Shown here in pieces: positions 54,394 to 62,443 of a stretch of DNA of 64,000 bases. The first letter of the stretch is position 1. Each line of letters starts with the position of its first letter. Source of the stretch: Selenomonadales bacterium (GTDB lineage Bacteria; Bacillota; Negativicutes; Sporomusales; UBA7701). Position numbers and translations under genes: made by a program. The stretch lies in assembly GCA_029975165.1 (NCBI GenBank), contig JARKPR010000031.1, positions 1-64,000 of the forward strand. Direction: 5' to 3'. The notes beneath the pieces were generated by a model. That model did no database searches, was not told where the DNA came from, and saw nothing but the letters and a program-made list of their open reading frames with translations.

Positions 54394-54581
54394 GTAGCTG
54401 CTTTTCTTGCGGTCGCTTGGTTGTACATGTCCATTGCGGCCGGTGTTTTCTTTTTTTTCCGGGGTGACCTGCCCCGCTTATCTGTCCGGAAGCGCCGGAT
54501 GCTGTGAGCTGTTGTCTTCCTCTTGCTCTGTTGGCGTGCCTGTATCTAAGCCTGATCTTGCTGTTGCTTGGCCGCGTTTAG
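54394..54581 (+). pseudogene. Decayed copy of the two-helix membrane peptide
   Basis: After a GAGGAGGTG site the frame reads A-A-F-L-A-V-A-W-L-Y then F-F-F-F-R-G-D-L-P-R-L and K-R-R-M-L before a stop; in another frame the second helix continues L-Y-L-S-L-I-L-L-L-L-G-R-V. This matches the layout and end (S-L-Y-L...L-L-L-L-G-K-M) of the intact gene at 50236. It lacks a start codon and has a stop and a frameshift. The stretch 54582-54739 holds nothing else. Confidence 0.65.
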
Positions 54582-54739
54582 TTTCTGCGCGACGTCGCCA
54601 TTGATGGCGGCAGCGATAAGATAGACCCCGCTCCGGCGGACGGTTACAGAAGGCGTAATAACGATTTTTCGCCTTATGAGCAAGAGCGCGGTGACGCTGT
54701 GAACGAATGACAAGTAAAAATAGTAAAGAGGTGGATGCA

Positions 54740-55168
54740 ATGAAAAAGAATGTATTAAAAACCTTGCTCGGTTTATTGGTCCTGGTAATGGTCGCCTTTG
54801 TGCCGCGGTCTGCGGAAGCCGTCAACATCAAAATCAGCAACCCGTATTCGGACACTATGTGGGTGGCCCTCGTTTATTTCGAGGATTCGGCCGGAAAATG
54901 GGTAACCAGAGGCTGGTACAAGGTATCCCCTAACGACACGCGGAACCTGAACTTCTCCTCCTCCACCAAACGGGATTACGTTTATATTCACGCCCACACT
55001 AGCGAGGCATCCTGGGGTGGCAACGAAAACTCAATAAAGCGAACGGTGATTAAAGAAGCGTTCAAATATTATGACGGCGAAACGTGCCCGGCAGGCAGCA
55101 ACCGGCGGCAGGTATACCTTGACCGCTGGTATGCGGAAAATGATGGCGTCGTTTACTGGCGCCCCTGA
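54740..55168 (+). CDS. Secreted DUF1036-like protein
   Basis: Encodes 142 residues from ATG 54740 (GAGGTGG site). A signal peptide (about 1-27, S-A-E-A) is followed by a DUF1036-type domain: I-S-N-P-Y-S-D-T-M-W-V-A-L-V-Y near the start, G-W-Y-K-V-S-P and Y-V-Y-I-H-A. The function of these exported proteins is unknown. Confidence 0.75.
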   Translation: MKKNVLKTLLGLLVLVMVAFVPRSAEAVNIKISNPYSDTMWVALVYFEDSAGKWVTRGWYKVSPNDTRNLNFSSSTKRDYVYIHAHTSEASWGGNENSIKRTVIKEAFKYYDGETCPAGSNRRQVYLDRWYAENDGVVYWRP

Positions 55169-55241
55169 GCTCCGTAGATTTGTCCGGCTGCGTCTGCATC
55201 GTCTTGCCGTTGTGGTTCTATCATGGTGAAGAGGTGTCGAA

Positions 55242-56390
55242 ATGAGGGCGTCGTCCCCAATATTATCATTGCTTATTGCCGTGCTGCTTTTGCTGGCGGT
55301 TGCCGGCTGCGGCGATTCGCCGGGAAAAATCGATGAAAATATCAAAAAAATTGATATAACTCCTCATAAATTTGTTAAAGGGGATACAACCGTATTTCTG
55401 CCGGAAATTGCCGGCATGAAAAACGAAAGCCTGCAAAAAAAAATAAACGATAACCTCAAAACGGCGATCCTTGACCTCGAACGCAAGGGCGACAAAAGCG
55501 GCCTGGAAGGAGAGTACGGCATTATCTTCTTGAACGACCGGCTGATGGTTATTGCCTTTGACGGCGCAAATGCAATCAAGGACGACAATGGCAACTTTGA
55601 GGTTCTAAAAGGATTGCATATCGACCTTACTTCCGGTAAAATCTACGAACCTACGGAGATCTTCAAAAAGGACAGCAAGTACGAGGCGGAAATACTCAAC
55701 CTCGCGCAATCGTCTCCCGAGCTGCGGCTTTATAACGCCGGCAACACGGAATGGCCGTATGGGCTGTTCAAAAGCAACTGGGACAGCAAAAAGAAAAATC
55801 AGTTTTACATGCTGACCGAAGATTATCTGTGGGTATATACTTTCTCGGTCGACGAAGAAGGCCTGGTGCCGGGCTACGGCATTCCTTACGACAAAATCAA
55901 ACACATCATCAACACCGACAGCAATCTGTGGAAGGCCTTTAGCAGCGGTGAAAACCGGGCGGAGGATTTCGGCGAGGTTGCGGAACTGTTGGAATACCAA
56001 GCAGACGTAGAAGCGCGCGAGAAGGATGCCGTGCAAAAGGCCGCTGCGCAGAAAGCTGCCGCGCAGAAAGCCGCCGCCCAACCGGGTATTTCGTGGAAAA
56101 CCACCAACGTATTGGGCAATGGGGACGGGAGCATCACCATCAACGGGCAATATGTGAATACCTCGGATAAAACGCTGACTAAAATCCTCTGGAACAAGCT
56201 GACTATCTACTACAGGGCGACCTCAGGCGAAGAAAAATCATTTGTAAAAACATTCAACAAGGAGCTTGTGAAAGAAGCGCCTCCCGGGCGAGCGGTATCG
56301 GCCTGGTTCCGGGTCAACGTGCCGGGCGACTATAAAGCGTTTATCAGGCTCAACAATCAATTCAGGTATAACTATACCTATTCAAACTAA
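55242..56390 (+). CDS. Lipoprotein with DUF3298/RsiV-like and FxLYD-like domains
   Basis: Encodes 382 residues. The lipobox is A-V-A-G-C (Cys 23). Residues 30-235 resemble DUF3298-type domains of anti-sigma or secreted proteins (L-P-E-I-A-G-M-K-N-E, then D-L-T-S-G-K-I-Y and P-Y-D-K-I). A charged linker has three tandem Q-K-A-A-A units near residue 265, followed by a C-terminal beta domain (about 285-382). It is lipid-anchored outside; no partner sigma factor is adjacent. ATG 55242 follows GAAGAGGTG. Confidence 0.65.
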   Translation: MRASSPILSLLIAVLLLLAVAGCGDSPGKIDENIKKIDITPHKFVKGDTTVFLPEIAGMKNESLQKKINDNLKTAILDLERKGDKSGLEGEYGIIFLNDRLMVIAFDGANAIKDDNGNFEVLKGLHIDLTSGKIYEPTEIFKKDSKYEAEILNLAQSSPELRLYNAGNTEWPYGLFKSNWDSKKKNQFYMLTEDYLWVYTFSVDEEGLVPGYGIPYDKIKHIINTDSNLWKAFSSGENRAEDFGEVAELLEYQADVEAREKDAVQKAAAQKAAAQKAAAQPGISWKTTNVLGNGDGSITINGQYVNTSDKTLTKILWNKLTIYYRATSGEEKSFVKTFNKELVKEAPPGRAVSAWFRVNVPGDYKAFIRLNNQFRYNYTYSN

Positions 56391-56446
56391 CGCGGCCGAA
56401 GAGGTTGTAGCTCCTCTGGAACGGCGTCCGGAAAATTCGACCAGCG

Positions 56447-56480
56447 AAAAACGCGGGACCAGGCGGTCCCGCGTTTTTTC
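56447..56480 (+). terminator. Bidirectional-type terminator closing the exported cluster
   Basis: A 13-bp perfect stem (AAAACGCGGGACC and complement) around AGGC, with T on the right and A on the left, so it can serve both the lipoprotein gene and the converging response regulator. Confidence 0.93.
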
Positions 56481-56509
56481 TATCAATCGTATAGTGGGTA
56501 AACGCTGGT

Positions 56510-57163
56510 TTAGTTTTTCGGGACGTCGGCGGAAAAAAAGCGCTTTACCTCACTCCGTTTGCCTATATCCAGCCTGGCCAATACCCGCGACACCACCTTC
56601 TTCACATAGGCCGGGGAATAGCTTAGCGTGCGGCCGATCTCCTCGTTGGTATATCCCTGCGCCACCAGCATGGCCACGGCGAACTCCGTTTTAGTCAATA
56701 GCTGCTCCATCTGCAAAAGCCCATCCGGATGGAATCTGCCGGCTTCCGCCTGATTTTTCTTCAGTATATCCAACTGTCGGCGGCTTCGGGCGAGGGACAG
56801 GTGAATAGTTATACGCGCCAGCAGAACATCCTTGGCCACAGGTTTCCTGATATAATCCACCGCCCCCAGGCGCAGCCCGTAAGCCTCGCTGTCGGTACCG
56901 CCGAGGCCGGTCAGATAAATAATCGGCACCGTTGTATCCCGGTTCATGGCCCGCAGCCGCAACAAAGTCTCAAAGCCATCCATGTCCGGCATGGCGATGT
57001 CCAGCAGAATCAGGTCCGGCCACCTGCTCTTTTCCAGAAAGCGCACCGCTTGCTGCCCGGACTTGGCCAGGCTTACCGCGTAATGCTCCTTCAGCATTTC
57101 CTCCATTACTTTGAGAAAAACAATATCGTCGTCAACAACGAGAAGCTTATTGGAGGAATCCAA
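56510..57163 (-). CDS. Response regulator with LuxR-type DNA-binding domain
   Basis: Encodes 217 residues from TTG 57163, nine bases after AAAGGAGG. The receiver domain (about 5-125) has phospho-acceptor Asp 55 (L-L-D-I-A-M-P) and Lys in R-K-P-V. The C-terminal domain (about 150-210) has E-E-I-G-R-T-L and P-A-Y-V-K-K-V-V in a LuxR-like helix-turn-helix. Its start overlaps the sensor-kinase gene end by 17 bases, so they form one two-component pair. The target may be the neighbouring exported cluster; this is inference. Confidence 0.9.
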   Translation of the reverse strand: MDSSNKLLVVDDDIVFLKVMEEMLKEHYAVSLAKSGQQAVRFLEKSRWPDLILLDIAMPDMDGFETLLRLRAMNRDTTVPIIYLTGLGGTDSEAYGLRLGAVDYIRKPVAKDVLLARITIHLSLARSRRQLDILKKNQAEAGRFHPDGLLQMEQLLTKTEFAVAMLVAQGYTNEEIGRTLSYSPAYVKKVVSRVLARLDIGKRSEVKRFFSADVPKN

Positions 57164-59567
57164 GGCTAGCTTCCTCCTTTATCCGTTTTTCGCAGAATTG
57201 CCGGAAAAGCGCCTCCGCATCTTCAAAATTAAGCTCATCCACCGCCATGCGCGTCCTCTCCAGCAATCGCCTGGCATCCGGCCCCCTCTCCGAGGCTATC
57301 AGCACCGACAGCGCCTGCCGGCTTTCCGCGCAGTGGTAATCGGCAATATGAGCGGCAGTGCGGGCAATCAGGCCGGGAATATCCGTATGGGCGGGCGGGC
57401 TCGCGTCCGTTGACGCCTGCTCCTCCCCTAACAAATTCCGGTCGATTCCCCGGCGGACGGTCTCCAATTCGTACAGCAGGAGCGGAATCGCGGTCCTGAT
57501 GTATTCCGTCTCCCCCAGCAAACTTTTTTGTTCGACCCGCCGGGCAATTGCGGAAAGCTCTTCGGCGCCGATCATCCGGGCAAGCGTCTTGAGCGAATGC
57601 GCCGAGTGAGCGATCCCGGAGAGGTCGCCGGCCACGGCGAGCCGGGCAAAAAGGTCCGCTGTCTGGTGCGTATGGGTGTGGAAAAGGCCGGACACGGTTT
57701 TATATTGTGATAAACTCCGGCTTAGAAACGGAAGTCCGGCTTCCAGAGAAATATCGTGCCGTTTCAACTGCTGCTGAAGCCCTCCGGCTGCGTCCGGGCA
57801 TTCGGGATCACCGCCGACGATTATCCGCGTAACCAGCTTCTCCGGCAAGAAGGACAGCAATGTTTGCTCCAGCTTGGTCCACGGCACAGGCTTGGCAAGA
57901 TAACCCGCGAAGCCTTCTCTCAAAAGCTTTTGGCGGGTGCCGGTGGTGACATCGGCGGTTAGGGCGACGACAGGGCTGCGGCACTTCAACCGGCGCAGCT
58001 CATGCAAAGTCTCTATGCCGTCCAGTTGCGGCATCATATAATCCAGCAAGATAACATGATACTCATTTTGGAGAGCCAATTCAATACCCTGCCGCCCGTT
58101 CGGGGCAGTATCGATCTGCAGCAAAGTCCGGGCCAACAACGATTTTATCACATTCAAATTACCCTCGTTATCATCGATGACAAGAATTCGCCCCTGGGGA
58201 GCGAGAAAACTCTGCTCGGCCAATGGAACGACAGGCCCGCGACACGAATCAGGCGCGTTCGCCGCATAACGCTGGGGAATTTCGACGGTGAAAGTACTGC
58301 CCATGCCGTGCTCGCTCTGTACGGACAAGCGCCCGCCCATCAAAGCCGTCAATTCTTTAGCGATGGCGAGACCCAGGCCGGTACCCTCGACCGCCAGATA
58401 ACGGGCCGCCTCCTGGCTGCGGGTGAAGGCGTCGAAAATCGCGCCGCGGTTTTCCTGACGGATGCCGATGCCCGTATCCTGCACCGCGATGGCAAGCATG
58501 ATCCCGTCTTTGCCGGGCAGCTCCGTTCCGGTGACGGAAAGCCTGACTGACCCGGCTTGGGTATACTTCGCGGCATTGCTTAAAAAATTGGCGGCAATCT
58601 GGCGAATATGCAGCCGGTCCCCCCAGAGCATCGCCGGCACCCCTGAAACCTCTGTCGAAAATAGAAGCCCTTTCTTTTCCGCCTGCTCCCTGCCCATGTG
58701 CATCAGGCCCTGCACGAGATCATCGGTAAAATAGGCTTCCTCCAGGAGCTCCAGCTTGCCGGACTCGATTTTGGAGACATCCAGAATATCATTGATAAGG
58801 GCTAAAAGCATTTGCCCGGCATCTTGCGAGCGGGCGACATAACTGGCGATTTCCGCGGAAGGGCGCTCCCGCAAAACCATCTCATTCATGCCCAGCATGA
58901 TATTGATCGGTGTACGGATCTCGTGGCTCATTTTGGCCAGAAACATGCTTTTGGCCCGGTTGGCCCGGATAGCCTCCTCCCGGGCTTGTTCCAACTGCCG
59001 CTGCTGGCGATTGTACATGTGGAAACTGAGATACATGGTAACGCCCAGCGCAAGACTTACGGAAACAAACCCGATAACGACATCCGCCAGCAGCTCTCTC
59101 TCGCTCGCAAACCAGACGATATGCGCCGGCACGTAATATGCATAGGCGCAAAGTCCTATGTAAAACAGCAGTTCCAGCGCCGCGACGGCGACCATTACCC
59201 AGCCTTCCAGCATGAACACGGTAAAAACCGTGCTGAAAATGAAAAACGAAGGAAGAGCGCTTCGATATCCGCCGCCATGAAAAAACAAAAAGGCAAGACC
59301 CAGTAAAAAAATAACGAAGATCGTGGCTAGGTAACACCGCTGATATTGCCCGCTGGTGTAGGAATAGTAAAGCAGGCCGAAAGAAAGCCCGGCAATGGAC
59401 AAATTGACCAGGGCCATCAGATTCCCGCCGGCGACCCATAGCGACGACACTGCCATCAACAGACTGATGACGGTACCCACCATGGCGAGCAGATTGAACA
59501 TCCGTACGCGGAAATCCAGTTCCGGATAGAAAAATTTGTTAATTTGCTTTTGCAGCAAGGATATCAT
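57147..59567 (-). CDS. Hybrid sensor histidine kinase with receiver and HPt domains
   Basis: Encodes 806 residues from ATG 59567 (TTGGGGTG site). Six membrane helices (about 23-185) form a 7TM-like sensor region, then a HisKA domain with S-H-E-I-R-T-P (His 215), an ATPase domain with G-T-G-L-G-L-A-I, a receiver with L-L-D-Y-M-M-P, and a C-terminal HPt domain with A-H-S-L-K-T-L-A. This gives a complete internal phosphorelay ending in the HPt, which would pass phosphate to the response regulator encoded downstream. The signal is unknown. Confidence 0.93.
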   Translation of the reverse strand: MISLLQKQINKFFYPELDFRVRMFNLLAMVGTVISLLMAVSSLWVAGGNLMALVNLSIAGLSFGLLYYSYTSGQYQRCYLATIFVIFLLGLAFLFFHGGGYRSALPSFFIFSTVFTVFMLEGWVMVAVAALELLFYIGLCAYAYYVPAHIVWFASERELLADVVIGFVSVSLALGVTMYLSFHMYNRQQRQLEQAREEAIRANRAKSMFLAKMSHEIRTPINIMLGMNEMVLRERPSAEIASYVARSQDAGQMLLALINDILDVSKIESGKLELLEEAYFTDDLVQGLMHMGREQAEKKGLLFSTEVSGVPAMLWGDRLHIRQIAANFLSNAAKYTQAGSVRLSVTGTELPGKDGIMLAIAVQDTGIGIRQENRGAIFDAFTRSQEAARYLAVEGTGLGLAIAKELTALMGGRLSVQSEHGMGSTFTVEIPQRYAANAPDSCRGPVVPLAEQSFLAPQGRILVIDDNEGNLNVIKSLLARTLLQIDTAPNGRQGIELALQNEYHVILLDYMMPQLDGIETLHELRRLKCRSPVVALTADVTTGTRQKLLREGFAGYLAKPVPWTKLEQTLLSFLPEKLVTRIIVGGDPECPDAAGGLQQQLKRHDISLEAGLPFLSRSLSQYKTVSGLFHTHTHQTADLFARLAVAGDLSGIAHSAHSLKTLARMIGAEELSAIARRVEQKSLLGETEYIRTAIPLLLYELETVRRGIDRNLLGEEQASTDASPPAHTDIPGLIARTAAHIADYHCAESRQALSVLIASERGPDARRLLERTRMAVDELNFEDAEALFRQFCEKRIKEEASLGFLQ

Positions 59568-59708
59568 CTGGCACCCCAAAGGCAGCAAAAAATGCGCGGC
59601 GCATAAATAAATCCGGCACTGGCGCGTCATATGTATAGATAAAAACCCCGCTGCCTTTAATTATTTTACCATATCGACGGCCAGGAATAAAAATATGTGA
59701 TACCTTGA

Positions 59709-59738
59709 GCTCTCGTTATTGCGAGAGCCTTCTTCTTT
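59709..59738. terminator. Hairpin in the gap 59568-59941
   Basis: Stem GCTCTCG with CGAGAGC around a six-base loop followed by CTTCTTCTTT. The rest of this 374-base gap is AT-rich sequence upstream of the kinase and no gene is seen in it. Confidence 0.5.
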
Positions 59739-59941
59739 GCCCCTGAAAGTATGATAGACTCCGCTTTGTCAACCTGCTTCTCCGTCTCGTCGCTATGGGG
59801 TATGTATATTTTACTGGTTATATTCAATATTCAGAGGGTGAATATCTTGGCCGGCCGCGCCACGCAAGACCACTAAAACCATCGAAAGAATGAGTAGACA
59901 TGAGCTTGCCGCACCGGGAAGGTGAGGCGACGGTCATGGGA

Positions 59942-60295
59942 TCATGCCTTCATCGGATGCGCGGCTTGGCTGTCAGCCGGCGCATGCGCCCTATCGTTAA
60001 GCCCGTAGCAGCGTTCGACCGCGGCAACCCGCAGCCGGTAGTCGCGGAAGATGCTTTTGCGCCCCGCGGCCTGTGCCGCACGGTGCTCAAGGAAGTTTCG
60101 CCACTTCTCAACAGCAGCCTCGTCGCGCCAAAAGGAAAGCGACAGTAGTTTGCCGGGTTCAGCGATGCTTTGGAAGCGTTCTACCGACAGGAAGCCGTCT
60201 ATCTGCTCAAGCTCTTTCCTGAGCGAGGCTGCAAAGTCAAGGTAGCGCTGCTGTTGGCCGGCAGCGGGCCAGACCTCAAAGATAACCGCAATCAT
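59942..60295 (-). CDS. Antibiotic biosynthesis monooxygenase (ABM)-like protein
   Basis: Encodes 117 residues from ATG 60295 with GGAGGG five bases upstream. I-A-V-I-F-E-V-W-P, then G-F-L-S-V-E-R-F and L-L-S-L-S-F-W-R-D-E-A-A-V fit the ABM/YgiN dimeric ferredoxin-like fold. Such enzymes oxidise quinol-like or aromatic compounds, or degrade heme; substrate unknown. A Crp/Fnr-type box lies 116-131 bases upstream. Confidence 0.8.
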   Translation of the reverse strand: MIAVIFEVWPAAGQQQRYLDFAASLRKELEQIDGFLSVERFQSIAEPGKLLSLSFWRDEAAVEKWRNFLEHRAAQAAGRKSIFRDYRLRVAAVERCYGLNDRAHAPADSQAAHPMKA

Positions 60296-60410
60296 TTCAT
60301 TTTTCCCTCCGTTCACATCTTCCGTGGCAGGGCGCACTCGTTCACAAATTAAGTATACCAAAGCGGTCAGCGGCGATAAACGGAAAATTTCAGGCAATTC
60401 TTTCGCAGGA

Positions 60411-60426
60411 TGTGATTTTCGTCACT
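60411..60426. promoter_or_regulatory. Crp/Fnr-type box
   Basis: TGTGA-N6-TCACT. Its reversed core GTGACGAAAATCAC is identical to the core of the box at 63203-63218. It lies between the ABM-like gene (minus) and a small plus-strand gene; a TAGGAT at 60448-60453 would put a plus-strand start about 41.5 bases downstream. Confidence 0.7.
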
Positions 60427-60513
60427 GCTGTTTTGGCCGGATAGGCTTAGGATAGAGGTAGGAAATGCTTATCGCGGCGCGGACGCAGGCATGCGCATAA
60501 AGGGGATGATGGT

Positions 60514-60699
60514 TTGGGCAACAACAAGGAACCTTACGAACCGGTAAAGCGGGAACTCGCGGGACTGGCCGGTTACTGCTCGCGGTTGGCCGGCGACAGC
60601 CTGTGTCGGTGCGGCAGCAATTTGAAAGGCCGTTTTTGCTTGTGGTCCCATTATCCTTTGCCCCCGTCGTTCGATAAGCATCCTAAAAAGAGCGATTGA
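60514..60699 (+). CDS. Small cysteine-containing protein, uncertain
   Basis: Encodes 61 residues from TTG 60514 with AAGGGG about nine bases upstream. It has C-S-R-L then S-L-C-R-C-G and F-C-L-W-S-H-Y-P-L-P-P, which look protein-like rather than random. No family is recognised. The Crp/Fnr box and -10-like TAGGAT upstream support a real transcript. Confidence 0.4.
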   Translation: MGNNKEPYEPVKRELAGLAGYCSRLAGDSLCRCGSNLKGRFCLWSHYPLPPSFDKHPKKSD

Positions 60700-60744
60700 C
60701 GGAACAAGGAAAAGGCTGTAAACTCGAAGTGAATAAACATTCAC
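60696..60744 (+). promoter_or_regulatory. TetR-gene promoter and operator
   Basis: TTGACG (60696-60701), a 17-bp spacer and TAAACT (60719-60724). Five bases downstream is the perfect inverted repeat GTGAAT-AAAC-ATTCAC (60729-60744), a typical TetR/AcrR operator placed to repress its own gene. Confidence 0.82.
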
Positions 60745-60759
60745 AACGAGGCGAGGGAC

Positions 60760-61353
60760 ATGAAAGTGACCGAAAAAAAGACTACCGAAACCCGGCGTAA
60801 CGAAATAATCTGCGCCTCGCTAAAAATCATCGAAAAAAAAGGCCTGGACAATCTCAACGTAGCCGATATCGCCGCTGAGATAGATCTGGTTCCGTCGGCC
60901 ATCTACCGTCACTTCGGCGGCAAGGACGAAATAATCGACAGCCTCATCGACTTCGTCGACAGGTCATTGCAGGCCAATGCCGCCTGTGTGGCGGGGAGCG
61001 GGGGCGATGCGGTCGAAAAGCTTGCGCTTTTATATAAACTGCACACCGATTTCTTAAAAACCCAGCCGGCCATCCCCCAGATTATTTTTTCCCTGCTGGC
61101 CGGCAACAAAAATCCTCAACTGAAAAAGCGGCTAATTTCCGTCATAGCCGCCTATGCAGCCCAAGTGCGCAACATACTGGCGGCGGGGCAACCCGACGGC
61201 GAAATCGCGCCAGCAATCGACCCTGCCGCAGCGGCGATGCTGTTCGTCGGCATGATTCAACCGCTGATCATCCTCAATCAGGCGGGCGACGACCCGGCAG
61301 ATGCCTTCAAACAAGCAATGTGGGCGGTGTACGTCCGCGGCATCAAAAACTAA
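60760..61353 (+). CDS. TetR/AcrR family transcriptional regulator
   Basis: Encodes 197 residues. The N-terminal helix-turn-helix (about 12-60) has the TetR pattern V-A-D-I-A-A-E-I-D-L-V-P-S-A-I-Y-R-H-F; the rest is the ligand-binding domain. It likely represses itself through the inverted repeat in its promoter. Such regulators commonly control efflux pumps, and pump-gene scraps follow at 61400-61730. It now seems to lack its original target. Confidence 0.92.
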   Translation: MKVTEKKTTETRRNEIICASLKIIEKKGLDNLNVADIAAEIDLVPSAIYRHFGGKDEIIDSLIDFVDRSLQANAACVAGSGGDAVEKLALLYKLHTDFLKTQPAIPQIIFSLLAGNKNPQLKKRLISVIAAYAAQVRNILAAGQPDGEIAPAIDPAAAAMLFVGMIQPLIILNQAGDDPADAFKQAMWAVYVRGIKN

Positions 61354-61399
61354 ATTTTTTTTACCAGTTATGTGAAGCGGCCAAAGGACTGGTGGTCGC

Positions 61400-61730
61400 T
61401 CTATTCATAGCAGCCGCGCACGCGGCATGTCGCTGGCCGAAGCCGAACGGGTGGCCACGCAGATGGAGGCGGCCGTCATGAAGAGCGGCGGCCGGCAATC
61501 GGTATCGACGATCATCGGCTCAGAGCCGGGGGTAGTCAGCTTCGGCAGCGGCAAACTGTCCCAGACCGGTAACATGACGATACGGCTGGTCGACCGCTTT
61601 CACCGGCCGGACACCATCTGGGATGCAGAAAGCGCTCAAGGACATCAAACTGCCGAAGGGCTACCAGATCACCAAAGAGGGCGACACCAAGCAGATGAAG
61701 GAGGCTTATGCCCCCCGCCTTGAAGCGTAT
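61400..61730 (+). pseudogene. Remnant of an RND efflux transporter gene
   Basis: Two fragments survive. From 61427 the frame reads S-L-A-E-A-E-R-V-A-T-Q-M-E-A-A-V and then V-S-T-I-I-G-S, the pore-domain pattern of AcrB-type pumps. From 61623, in a second frame, it reads M-Q-K-A-L-K-D-I-K-L-P-K-G-Y-Q-I then K-E-G-D, a pattern from a distant part of the same family. The intervening parts are deleted. Confidence 0.75.
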
Positions 61731-61747
61731 AACCATAAGGAGATTAC

Positions 61748-62356
61748 ATGGATAACGCAGCGACGAAGGGAATTGCCGAGAGGTACAATCGCATAGCGGG
61801 TAGGTACGACACAGTCGATTGGCTCATACCGTCGCGCTGGCGGCGCCAGGCGGCCAGACTGGCCGGTGGGCGGGTGCTTGAGGTGGGCATCGGGACGGGG
61901 CTCAACCTCCCCTTTTACTCCGACCGCTGCCAAGAGATACTCGGCATCGACATCAGCACCGGCATGCTCGCGAAGGCCAAGGAGAGGGTTCCGCTGTGCC
62001 GCGCCCCGGTGACGCTGGCAATCATGGACGTCCAGGCCCTGCCGCTGGAAGCCGACAGCTTCGACAGCGTCCTGACCGCCTTCGTGTTCTGCACCGTTCC
62101 CGAGCCTGCCGCGGGTCTGCGCGAGTGCCGCCGGGTTCTGAAGCCGGGCGGCAGATTGATTCTGCTTGAGCATATGGGCAGCGAAAATAAATTGCTTCGC
62201 CAGATGATGGATTGGCTCAACCCTCTCGCGGTCGGACTGATGGACGACAACATCAACCGCGATACCGTCAAGGAAGCCGCCACCGCGGGGTTCAAGGGGA
62301 CGATGGCGAAAAACCTGCTGGGAGATGTGGTGCGGTTGGTCGTAGCAGAAAAGTGA
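61748..62356 (+). CDS. Class I SAM-dependent methyltransferase (UbiE/PmtA-like)
   Basis: Encodes 202 residues. Motif I is L-E-V-G-I-G-T-G, followed by I-D-I-S-T-G-M and motif II D-S-V-L-T-A-F-V-F-C; L-K-P-G-G-R-L-I-L-L-E is the post-motif. Close relatives methylate phospholipids or quinones. ATG 61748 follows AAGGAG. It may share a transcript with the TetR gene. Confidence 0.88.
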   Translation: MDNAATKGIAERYNRIAGRYDTVDWLIPSRWRRQAARLAGGRVLEVGIGTGLNLPFYSDRCQEILGIDISTGMLAKAKERVPLCRAPVTLAIMDVQALPLEADSFDSVLTAFVFCTVPEPAAGLRECRRVLKPGGRLILLEHMGSENKLLRQMMDWLNPLAVGLMDDNINRDTVKEAATAGFKGTMAKNLLGDVVRLVVAEK

Positions 62357-62443
62357 ACCTGTTCCCGCTGTGGTTTTCTCCGCCTCGATTTGCTAAAATT
62401 GATATAGCGTCGAATGTAGTGTGGATAGGGCGGGGGGAGCGAA

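Noticed and set aside
54407-54604. 65-residue Cys-rich open frame
   Set aside because: It is out of frame with the recognisable remnant of the two-helix gene and has a poor start.
54301-54739. Cyclic-di-GMP or other riboswitch before the DUF1036-like gene
   Set aside because: The conserved core of class I c-di-GMP aptamers is not found; the region is explained by the decayed two-helix gene.
59900-60148. 82-residue plus-strand frame
   Set aside because: Lies opposite the ABM-like gene, which has a clear fold pattern and ribosome site; this frame has neither.
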